A stretch of 12,914 nt of DNA from Halonotius sp046719765 (GTDB lineage Archaea; Halobacteriota; Halobacteria; Halobacteriales; Haloferacaceae): NCBI RefSeq assembly GCF_046719765.1, contig NZ_JABEBY010000029.1, positions 1 through 12,914 on the forward strand, written 5' to 3'. The position numbers were made by a program, and so were the translations under genes. This document shows, one piece after another, positions 7,054-12,914 of this stretch; the stretch's first letter is position 1, and each line of letters opens with the position of its first letter. The notes under the pieces were generated by a model. It did not search any database and was not told the origin of the DNA. It worked only from the letters and a program-made list of their open reading frames with translations.

Positions 7054-8706
7054 GTGACCCGGTTGCTCGTTGCCCATGCCCTCCTCTTCGTCGTGACCGC
7101 ACTCGTGTGTCTGGCTGGGATTCCACGAGCAAGAAAGATTCAGCATGCAGGAACACGTGAAGGGTTACTCGGATTACTGGTCTCAGTTACGATCTGGGCG
7201 GGTGGCTACGTTGGCTATCTCTTCGCACCGACTATCGAATGGAAGCTTGGCTTCTATATCCTTGGGAGCGTCTTCGCGTTCGTCGCCGTTGGTGCATGGC
7301 TGTATTTCTGTGCCGCCTACACCGGCCGTCCCCCACGAAACGCTCCGTACCGAACCACAGCGGTTGGTGCGTTTCTGGCTTTGGCTGCGCTCAAAATCAC
7401 GAATCCACTCCACGAACTCTACTTCACTGCTACGTGGGCAACCAACCCGTTTCCGCATCTCGCAATAACGCATCAACCACTCTACTGGATCTCACTGGGT
7501 ATCACGTACGTCATTAGTGGTATCGGATTTTTCATGCTCTTCGAGCAGTTTCACCACACAGGTGCCGATACTCGCCCGCTTTTGGGACTCGCTGGCCTGA
7601 CAGCTATTCCAGCTGTCGTGACCGTGTTCAGCGACGAGCTCCATGATGTACTGCCGTTGATGTACGAACCACCGGGAGTGGCACTGTTCGCTATTGGAAC
7701 GCTGTTCGTCTACAACCAGCGGTTCGAAGCGATCCGGTCGACAGCTGACACTGACTCCCCGGCGATCTTCCTCGATAGGGACGATCACATCCTCGACTAC
7801 AATGAGGCTGCGCAGGCCATTTTTCCAGCCCTCGATGGATCGATTGGGTCACACATCGACGCCGTAAGGCCTGCTCTCGCAGGCGCACTCCCCGAGCAGG
7901 ATGTCATCACCGTGACAGAGAACGGAACTGAGCGGGCATACGAAGTGTCACACACACCGTTCATGGCCGGTGAAATGGAAACGGGGAAACTGGTAACGAT
8001 AACGGATGTCACGGAGCGTGAGTCATACCGGCAGCAACTCGAAGCGAAAACCGAACAACTCGAAACGCTGAATCGAGTGGTTCGACACGATATCCGGAAT
8101 GACATGGCCGTGGTTCAGGGCTGGGCTGATTCGCTTGAGAATCACATCGATCCAGCCGGTGAGGATGCACTCGAACGAGTCATTAACAAGTCCGATCACG
8201 TAATCGAACTAACGGATATCCTCGCCGATGTCGTGGAATCGGTAGCAGGAACCGGGGAAACCGCAGTCGAACCGACAGAGCTGGCTCGTATCCTCGAAAC
8301 TGAACTCGCTGCAGTACGAGAATCCCATTCGACCGCCGAGATACGTGTCTCCGGGCCGATCCCGGCGGTGTCCGTGCAGGCCAACGAGATGCTGTCGTCC
8401 GTCTTCGGAAATATTCTGGAGAATGCTGTCCGGCACAGTGACGAGAACCCAGCAGCGGTCGAAATTTCCTGCACGGAGCAGGCGGAGACCGTCCGTGTAA
8501 GGTTCGCAGATACTGGTCCGGGTGTTCCCGACAATCAGAAGGAGGAAATCTTCGGAAAAGGCGAAAAAGGATTAGAGAGCCCGGGCTCAGGAATCGGGCT
8601 GTATCTCGTTCACACACTTGTAGAGCAGTTTGGCGGGGAGGTATGGGTCGAAGACAACGACCCGAAGGGAGCAGTCTTCATAGTCGAATTGCGGAAGGCG
8701 AACTGA
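7054..8706 (+). CDS. Membrane histidine kinase with 7TM sensor and one PAS domain
   Basis: Integral-membrane sensor kinase of 550 residues. The start is the GTG at 7054, because the protein then begins M-T-R-L-L-V-A-H-A-L-L-F directly in the first membrane helix; the frame extends upstream to a TTG at 6979, but that part looks unrelated. Seven hydrophobic segments lie at about 3-22, 37-58, 66-88, 99-118, 141-163, 174-193 and 205-223, as in the HisKA_7TM sensor family. A PAS domain follows at about 230-325, then the H-box R-H-D-I-R-N-D (His345), N-box Asn453 and Asn457, G1 box D-T-G-P-G (Asp486; Asn replaced by Thr) and G2 box G-S-G-I-G-L at 511. The stimulus is unknown. The C-terminal F-G-K-G-E-K-G-L motif is shared with the six-PAS kinase, so the two belong to one subfamily. 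No partner regulator is nearby. Confidence 0.92.
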   Translation: MTRLLVAHALLFVVTALVCLAGIPRARKIQHAGTREGLLGLLVSVTIWAGGYVGYLFAPTIEWKLGFYILGSVFAFVAVGAWLYFCAAYTGRPPRNAPYRTTAVGAFLALAALKITNPLHELYFTATWATNPFPHLAITHQPLYWISLGITYVISGIGFFMLFEQFHHTGADTRPLLGLAGLTAIPAVVTVFSDELHDVLPLMYEPPGVALFAIGTLFVYNQRFEAIRSTADTDSPAIFLDRDDHILDYNEAAQAIFPALDGSIGSHIDAVRPALAGALPEQDVITVTENGTERAYEVSHTPFMAGEMETGKLVTITDVTERESYRQQLEAKTEQLETLNRVVRHDIRNDMAVVQGWADSLENHIDPAGEDALERVINKSDHVIELTDILADVVESVAGTGETAVEPTELARILETELAAVRESHSTAEIRVSGPIPAVSVQANEMLSSVFGNILENAVRHSDENPAAVEISCTEQAETVRVRFADTGPGVPDNQKEEIFGKGEKGLESPGSGIGLYLVHTLVEQFGGEVWVEDNDPKGAVFIVELRKAN

Positions 8707-8732
8707 TGGCAGCGGTTCCTTAGTGCAGTGTG

Positions 8733-8870
8733 CTATTCTTTGAGAGTGGCTGTAAGATCCTCTACATCGTGCACAGCCGCTTGTAATCATACGCAAGCAA
8801 ACACGTTTCCTGATGGTGCCTCATCGGTGATTGAGACCACATCTCTGCACACTGAATTGAATCGGTTGTC
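8733..8870 (-). pseudogene. Possible gene remnant with one internal TGA
   Basis: On the minus strand, between a TAA at 8873-8871 and a TAG at 8735-8733, one frame reads like an acidic haloarchaeal C-terminus (D-V-V-S-I-T-D-E-A-P-S-G-N-V-F-A-C-V, then L-Q-A-A-V-H-D-V-E-D-L-T-A-T-L-K-E). It is broken only by a TGA at 8789-8787, which a single C-to-T change in a CGA (Arg) codon would explain. I do not recognise the family, and no start is visible. It may be a decayed gene tail or chance. Confidence 0.3.
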
Positions 8871-8873
8871 TTA

Positions 8874-9188
8874 CCAAACAAAGAATCAGTCAGCATCAGA
8901 TTGTTAGGTAAGAATTTGGGCCAGCGTTCTTCCGTGTGTCTGCTGCTCTCATCGCTTCAGAAGTACCCAGTACTGTCACCGACAGAAAGCACTTATTCCG
9001 AGCAGCGAAGATAGCCAGTGGCTGATTCCGATCCAACAGCCACCAACCCAGACCCACAACCACCCTACTGGTGCTACTCATCCACAACTTGTAGGGAGAC
9101 TCGCGGCCTCACTTTCACTCGCACACTCCTTTCGACACACCGATAGTTGATCGACAACCAGAGTTGCTCAACGACTACAGTCGGCTTG
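8874..9188. other. Stretch without a supportable gene
   Basis: About 315 nt lie between the possible remnant and the zinc-finger gene. Short open frames exist on both strands, including 63 codons on the minus strand at 8896-9087. I recognise no domain, promoter spacing or acidic haloarchaeal bias strong enough to call any of them. The stretch reads like eroded former coding sequence, but nothing specific can be named. Confidence 0.4.
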
Positions 9189-9200
9189 TCCACCGGTGGA
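9189..9200. repeat. Perfect 12-bp palindrome after the zinc-finger gene
   Basis: TCCACCGGTGGA is its own reverse complement. It lies immediately downstream of the minus-strand zinc-finger stop codon (9204-9202). It could be a protein-binding site or the stem of a weak transcription end signal; no T-run accompanies it. The function is a guess. Confidence 0.4.
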
Positions 9201-9201
9201 C

Positions 9202-9351
9202 TCACTCGGGATGAACTGGCTCTCGACAGTCCGAACACTGAGCGAAAACACGCTGCTCACCAGCAGACTCGTACTCAATCAATACCGACCCAGCTGGGAG
9301 TGTCGAACCGCAGAACGGGCAGACGCCAATCGACTGATCCTGGTCGGCCAT
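9202..9351 (-). CDS. Small zinc-finger protein (two CxxC knuckles)
   Basis: A 49-residue protein starting M-A-D-Q-D-Q-S-I-G-V. It carries C-P-F-C-G near residue 12 and C-S-D-C-R near residue 41, a spacing suited to binding one zinc ion as a zinc ribbon. Between them lies L-I-E-Y-E, a pattern I recall from tiny haloarchaeal zinc-binding proteins of the DUF7837 type; the role of that family is unknown. An in-frame ATG at 9408 would add 19 residues, including a poly-Ser run, but a TATTTT box near 9417-9424 would put the transcript start inside that extension, so I prefer 9351. It stands alone, with eroded sequence on its downstream side. Possible roles, inferred from size only, are nucleic-acid or protein binding. 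Confidence 0.7.
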   Translation of the reverse strand: MADQDQSIGVCPFCGSTLPAGSVLIEYESAGEQRVFAQCSDCREPVHPE

Positions 9352-9542
9352 ACGGGAAGAGGAACTTGGAGCGTGTGACGACCCGCCAAGTTCCAATTGG
9401 TCATACAAATTGCATCTACAAAATACTCAGCCACCCATAGCAGACCTGAACAGGACGATACAACGCGGTAGGGCCAGTTCTGTGACGAATGGCTTCTCTA
9501 GACCACCACTTGTTTGCCACCGGAACAGAGAGGCTATCCAGC

Positions 9543-9677
9543 GGGTGCGTAGTTCAGTTTGGCAGAACAACCGGAGCGCGTCTCACCAGCAGGGCCGTGA
9601 GTCCGCGCGGCACGGCCACTGACTGCAACGCTGGTAAGGCGTCCGGAAGGCCCTAGGTTCGAATCCTAGCGCACCCA
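9543..9677 (+). tRNA. tRNA-like gene with 66 nt in place of the anticodon loop
   Basis: A 7-bp acceptor stem (9543-9549 with 9670-9676), a D-arm (9552-9555 with 9565-9568, loop containing GG), and a T-arm (9653-9657 with 9665-9669, loop TTCGAAT) are all perfect. The discriminator base is A9677 and CCA is not encoded. A 5-bp anticodon stem, 9571-9575 with 9642-9646, fits if one extra base sits on each side. It encloses 66 nt, so an intron near 59 nt is implied. The insert itself folds: ACCAGC 9585-9590 with GCTGGT 9630-9635, and GGCCGTG 9593-9599 with CACGGCC 9611-9617. I could not place a canonical 37/38 bulge-helix-bulge splice site or a U33, so the anticodon is unassigned. It may be an unusual intron-bearing tRNA or a tRNA gene damaged by insertion. 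The 9441-9542 stretch before it shows nothing clear. Confidence 0.6.
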
Positions 9678-9701
9678 TCAGAAGGCACCAACCGATCCGC
9701 G

Positions 9702-10055
9702 TTACTCTTGCTCATACTGGAGATTCATCACCCACTGGGTGAACACATCGCTTTGCGAATCGACATCATCCTCACCAATAAGCGGTGAGAGCATGTCACC
9801 AGCCATCAACAAACGGTAATCGAGATCTGTATCAGTCGGTGTCAGGTAGTACGTCTTCCGACCATCGTACACTGTCTCCGTGCGTTCAATCAACTCTACG
9901 TCCAATAGTCGGTCAACGATCCGACTTCCAGTGCGTGATGAGACATCAAGTTCTTTCCAGAACTCGCTTTGGTGGATACCGCCAGTCTCCTCGATCAGTT
10001 CCAGCCCACGCTGTTGGGATTCGGATAGCTCAACGGGAGGTTCAGCAACGCTCAC
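9702..10055 (-). CDS. Small winged-helix transcription regulator
   Basis: A 117-residue acidic protein, probably a DNA-binding regulator. Residues about 12-75 form a winged helix-turn-helix: a first helix with S-E-S-Q-Q-R-G-L-E-L-I, then G-G-I-H-Q-S-E-F-W-K, a recognition helix around S-S-R-T-G-S-R-I-V-D-R-L-L, and a wing T-V-Y-D-G-R-K-T-Y-Y-L-T-P. This resembles MarR/Lrp-like haloarchaeal regulators. The C-terminal 40 residues are acidic with no known motif. The start is GTG at 10055; the nearest upstream ATG (10065) is out of frame. It lies 84 nt downstream of the Bax1 gene on the same strand, but an AT-rich stretch in the gap suggests its own promoter. Similar small regulators near XPB/Bax1 are my recollection, not verified. 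Its target is unknown; its 3' end stops 24 nt from the tRNA-like gene. Confidence 0.8.
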   Translation of the reverse strand: MSVAEPPVELSESQQRGLELIEETGGIHQSEFWKELDVSSRTGSRIVDRLLDVELIERTETVYDGRKTYYLTPTDTDLDYRLLMAGDMLSPLIGEDDVDSQSDVFTQWVMNLQYEQE

Positions 10056-10090
10056 ACAATCGCATAGATCCGAATTTGACTAAATCTGTC

Positions 10091-10100
10091 GATTAAAATC
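10091..10100 (-). promoter_or_regulatory. Possible promoter element for the winged-helix gene
   Basis: Read on the minus strand this is GATTTTAATC, centred about 40 nt before the GTG at 10055, which would give a leader of about 14 nt. The whole 84-nt gap is AT-rich, so the exact box is uncertain. Confidence 0.25.
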
Positions 10101-10139
10101 TCCTAACCAAGAAATAATCTAACGACTGAGTTGTGAATT

Positions 10140-11483
10140 TCAGGTATTTGTCGGCAAGGCATACTCCTCAGCCAACTCCACGAGGTCATACACATGAATC
10201 CCAGATTTGAACCACAGTACCCGGTCGTCCATCCCCTCGAAATCGTCTGCCGAGCAGTCGAGCCGTTCTGAAACCGCAACTACGAGATTGGCTGTATCAG
10301 CTGCCCTAATCTTCGTCAACTTCTCTGAGAGGTACTCTGGCGTCCAGAAACCAACGATTTCGAGGATTACACGTCGGCCATCAGGATGCTCAATGGCAAA
10401 ATCAGGCAACATCACCTCTGCGCCGAGATCGAGGACATCATCCTCACGTACGAGGTTCCATTCAGTATTCGCCCGCTCCCACTTGTCAGCGAGGGTTCGT
10501 TCGACATCGCTGTCAAAGTCGCTCTGTGCCGAATAGTGTGAAGAGAGGCTGTCAGTATGATCCAACGCAAGCGTTCGGCGGTGATCCGTTGTCCCGGTTG
10601 TCTCATCGAGAATCTCGGCTTCCATCTCCCAGCGCGTACACAACGGCAGAGCTGGCAGGAAATTCGCCATCCGAATGCCGTACTTCCGTGATTTCGAGAA
10701 CAGCGAGGCTGCACCGTCGAGGATAGCCTCGTATCCATCGGCTACGTCTGTACTCTCAACCCTGTTTCCGGCGTCGTCAATTGGATAGATCCGGTGCATC
10801 AATCCAAAGAGTTTGACGTAGCTGAACACCGTCGAGAAGGAATCCCACACGCAAATCCGCATCTCCGTCGAATCGTAGAGAACAGCCTGCGCTAACGCCA
10901 GATTGTACCGAGTGAGTAGCCACTCGACAGTGATCGTGTCATCCGCATACGATTCCGCACTATCACCGGTGAGCTGTGTGGTAGTCGTCGTCTCCTCACC
11001 ATCGTAGCCTTCGATGGCCTGGTTGCCAAAGCGAACGAGTCGCTTGTTCTCGTCGAGGTCAGCGTACATTCCCTTGTAGCACTCCTCAAGCGAGATCCCG
11101 AGTCGGTCAGCGACGTTGCTGTAGATATCTAGCGGTTGGGTATCATCGCCGAGTGTCGGTTGGCGGACGACCGGATACGAGTCGTTAGCCTTCTCGAACA
11201 GTCGCCGACGGATTTCCTGTGGATCGACCGGGGCAACGACTTCGAACTCACACTCGTCTTGCAATAGTTTCGCTAGCCCTTGGACGATTTTGTAGTCCGT
11301 ATCGGCGATAGTGAGCTCGTCAATCGTCGCCTCTAACTCGCCTTTCGGCTCACCCAGATGATCGGTGAAGATTTCGATGAGTTCAGCCGCTGTCTGTTGA
11401 TATCTATCGTCGGCAGGATCGACGAACAATGGCGTGACCGTGTCACCGTCCGTCCGGGAACGAGCGAGGTCGGCAGTGAGCAT
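10140..11483 (-). CDS. bax1: Bax1-type structure-specific nuclease, XPB partner (DUF790)
   Basis: A 447-residue member of the DUF790/Bax1 family. Archaeal Bax1 binds the XPB helicase and cuts DNA near bubble or fork junctions, and is thought to stand in for XPG-like incision in nucleotide excision repair. Recognition rests on the overall sequence and the C-terminal nuclease-like motif: L-P-D-F (Asp361), then L-E-I-V-G-F-W-T-P-E-Y (Glu375) and Lys388, the order expected of a PD-(D/E)xK-type site. The N-terminal start M-L-T-A-D-L-A-R is typical. Length fits the family. The ATG overlaps the XPB stop by one base (TGATG), so the two are translated together and probably assemble as a complex. Composition is GC-rich and ordinary for a haloarchaeal core gene. 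No truncation is visible. Confidence 0.9.
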   Translation of the reverse strand: MLTADLARSRTDGDTVTPLFVDPADDRYQQTAAELIEIFTDHLGEPKGELEATIDELTIADTDYKIVQGLAKLLQDECEFEVVAPVDPQEIRRRLFEKANDSYPVVRQPTLGDDTQPLDIYSNVADRLGISLEECYKGMYADLDENKRLVRFGNQAIEGYDGEETTTTTQLTGDSAESYADDTITVEWLLTRYNLALAQAVLYDSTEMRICVWDSFSTVFSYVKLFGLMHRIYPIDDAGNRVESTDVADGYEAILDGAASLFSKSRKYGIRMANFLPALPLCTRWEMEAEILDETTGTTDHRRTLALDHTDSLSSHYSAQSDFDSDVERTLADKWERANTEWNLVREDDVLDLGAEVMLPDFAIEHPDGRRVILEIVGFWTPEYLSEKLTKIRAADTANLVVAVSERLDCSADDFEGMDDRVLWFKSGIHVYDLVELAEEYALPTNT

Positions 11484-12874
11484 CAGGCCACCCCCTGTCG
11501 GCGGCGATCTGAGACGTAGGTCTCCATCGTATCTTCGGTGATGATCTCATAGAGCCGAGCGGGTTGGTTGTCGTCAGTCGGGCGGAGAATCCGGCCGAGC
11601 CGTTGGGCGTACTGCCGTTTGGACGCACTCCCAGAGAGGATGATCCCGACGTTGGCAGCCGGGACATCGATCCCTTCATCCAGAACTTGGGAGGTCGCCA
11701 GCATCGAATATTCTCCAGTGCGGAACCGCTCTAAGATCTCCGTTCGTTCGTCGGTGGCTGTCTGGTGGGTGATACAGGGAACAATGAACTCTTGGGAGAT
11801 CTCGTAGGCGAACTCGTTGTTGGCGGTGAAGATGATCGTTCGGTCGTCGTAGTGCCGTTTCAGGAGGTTATCGAGCGTATCGAGTTTCTTCTCGGCGGTA
11901 CGAGCGATTTTCTCGGCTCGTTGTTTAGCGATGAGAGCTCGCCTCCCCTGCGGGTCGTACGAGGTTCGTTTGAGAAACTCCTGATAGCCATCTTCCTTCC
12001 AGAGTTCGATATCGTGACTATCGATATAGTCGCGGTAAATCTGGTACTCTTCGTCGTAGGTCTCCCGTTCGTCACCGGTGAGCTCAACTTGGAGATGGAT
12101 CGTCTCGTACTCGCTGAGGTACTCCCCAGTCAGCTCATCGACAGCCTCCTGATAGACGACCGAACCGAGCAGGTCTTCCAAGACTTCGTGTTGTTCGTCG
12201 GCCCGTTCGTAGGTAGCAGTAAGCCCGAGTCGATACGGCGCAATCGTCATCTCGGGGATCTGCTGATAGGTCGGTGCCGGAAGATGGTGGACTTCATCGA
12301 CGACAAGCAGACCGAATCGGTCACCGTACTCGTTGATGTACCGATAGGCGGAATCGTACGTTGTAACTGTGATCTCGGTCACATTGTGGCTGCCACCACC
12401 CAGAACGCCGACGCCGTCTGGGAGTTGCTCGCCAAAGGCGTTGGTAAGGGTGGCGTGCCACTGGTTCATCAGGTCAATCGTCGGGACGACAACAAGCGTA
12501 CTGACACCGGCGTCAGCGATAGCCTGGACGGCGAGGAAGGTCTTGCCGCTGCCAGTTGGGAGGACGACACTCCCACGTCGGTCGTTATCCCGCCACGCTG
12601 CCAGGGCGTCCTGTTGGTAGTCTCGTGGTTCGATAGCAACCGATGGCGTGAGATCGAACTCAGAATATGAACGAGCAGCATCCTCGAATTCAGGGAGACT
12701 CGCCGTCGATTCCCGGAGTGTGGCTTGCCCGTCACCGGTGGCCCACTCGTAGATCTCCCGGTAGTGCTGGACTTGAGCCCGATACTCCTCGACACGGTCG
12801 TCCCACTCAGCATGGGGGACAGTATCGGGAGCATCCTCAAGCAAGAGAGTGCCGTCGTCGAACGAGAGACGCAT
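11483..12874 (-). CDS. rad25: XPB/Rad25-type DNA repair helicase
   Basis: Superfamily 2 3'-5' DNA helicase of 463 residues, an ATP-driven DNA opener for repair. An N-terminal region (1-80) precedes the helicase core. Visible motifs are Q-like E-P-R-D-Y-Q-Q at 82, Walker A L-P-T-G-S-G-K-T with Lys111, motif II D-E-V-H-H at 193-197 (the DExH form), motif III L-T-A-T-Y-E-R, motif V L-D-E-G-I-D-V-P, and motif VI Q-R-L-G-R-I-L-R-P from 424. Length matches archaeal XPB. The ATG at 12874 is the only start visible before the window edge; 40 nt of upstream sequence show no Shine-Dalgarno motif, so a leaderless transcript is possible and the promoter may lie outside. It overlaps the Bax1 gene, its functional partner. 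The symbol follows common haloarchaeal usage for this family. Confidence 0.93.
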   Translation of the reverse strand: MRLSFDDGTLLLEDAPDTVPHAEWDDRVEEYRAQVQHYREIYEWATGDGQATLRESTASLPEFEDAARSYSEFDLTPSVAIEPRDYQQDALAAWRDNDRRGSVVLPTGSGKTFLAVQAIADAGVSTLVVVPTIDLMNQWHATLTNAFGEQLPDGVGVLGGGSHNVTEITVTTYDSAYRYINEYGDRFGLLVVDEVHHLPAPTYQQIPEMTIAPYRLGLTATYERADEQHEVLEDLLGSVVYQEAVDELTGEYLSEYETIHLQVELTGDERETYDEEYQIYRDYIDSHDIELWKEDGYQEFLKRTSYDPQGRRALIAKQRAEKIARTAEKKLDTLDNLLKRHYDDRTIIFTANNEFAYEISQEFIVPCITHQTATDERTEILERFRTGEYSMLATSQVLDEGIDVPAANVGIILSGSASKRQYAQRLGRILRPTDDNQPARLYEIITEDTMETYVSDRRRQGVA

Positions 12875-12914
12875 TCGGGTCGGCCTACAGTGGGGACGTA
12901 CTTGTCGCTGCTGG

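Noticed and set aside
8896..9087. 63-codon minus-strand open frame
   Set aside because: No domain, no acidic bias and no promoter spacing; not distinguishable from chance or eroded sequence.
9352..9408. N-terminal extension of the zinc-finger protein to an ATG at 9408
   Set aside because: The added residues include a poly-Ser run, and the likely promoter box would start the transcript within the extension.
9576..9641. Canonical haloarchaeal tRNA intron at position 37/38
   Set aside because: Both possible anticodon-stem registers were tried; neither gives a 4-bp helix flanked by two 3-nt bulges, nor U33.
11765..12670. 301-codon open frame on the plus strand opposite XPB
   Set aside because: It lies antisense within the clear XPB helicase gene, has no recognisable domain, and its composition is what the mirror of an acidic GC-rich gene gives.
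1..12914. CRISPR array or complete insertion sequence
   Set aside because: No regularly spaced direct repeats and no full transposase with paired terminal repeats were seen.

Overview
The window looks like haloarchaeal (class Halobacteria) chromosome. The proteins are strongly acidic, the histidine kinases carry the R-H-(D/N)-I-R-N H-box common in halophilic archaea, one kinase has a seven-helix membrane sensor, and a XPB helicase gene is fused in one operon to its archaeal nuclease partner Bax1. TATA-like boxes sit at archaeal distances from several starts. Base composition is uneven: the middle of the window is AT-rich in places, and the right end is clearly GC-rich.

Left part (1-8706), signal transduction. 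A partial minus-strand gene leaves the window at the left edge. It is divergent from a 1015-residue soluble histidine kinase with six PAS domains (373-3420). After a strong TATA-like box comes a KaiC-like double-RecA ATPase (3490-4935). Its stop overlaps the start of a second histidine kinase with a pseudo-receiver and two PAS domains (4928-6781), so these two are probably co-translated. A short gap with a likely transposase fragment leads to a third kinase, membrane-bound with a 7TM sensor and one PAS domain (7054-8706). No response regulator is encoded here, so all three kinases are orphans in this window.

Middle part (8707-9701), sparse and eroded. It holds a possible gene remnant interrupted by TGA, a small zinc-finger gene on the minus strand, a 12-bp palindrome, and a tRNA-shaped gene. 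The tRNA has good acceptor, D and T arms, but 66 nt sit where a 7-nt anticodon loop belongs.

Right part (9702-12874), a minus-strand DNA repair block. XPB helicase (first) and Bax1 nuclease overlap as TGATG and should act together in opening and nicking damaged DNA. Downstream, with its own probable promoter, is a small winged-helix regulator.

The most interesting unit is the KaiC-like ATPase translationally coupled to a histidine kinase, with no KaiA or KaiB in view. It recalls the KaiC/SasA partnership. The ATPase keeps an equivalent of one KaiC phosphosite, has His at the other, and lacks the C-terminal tail.
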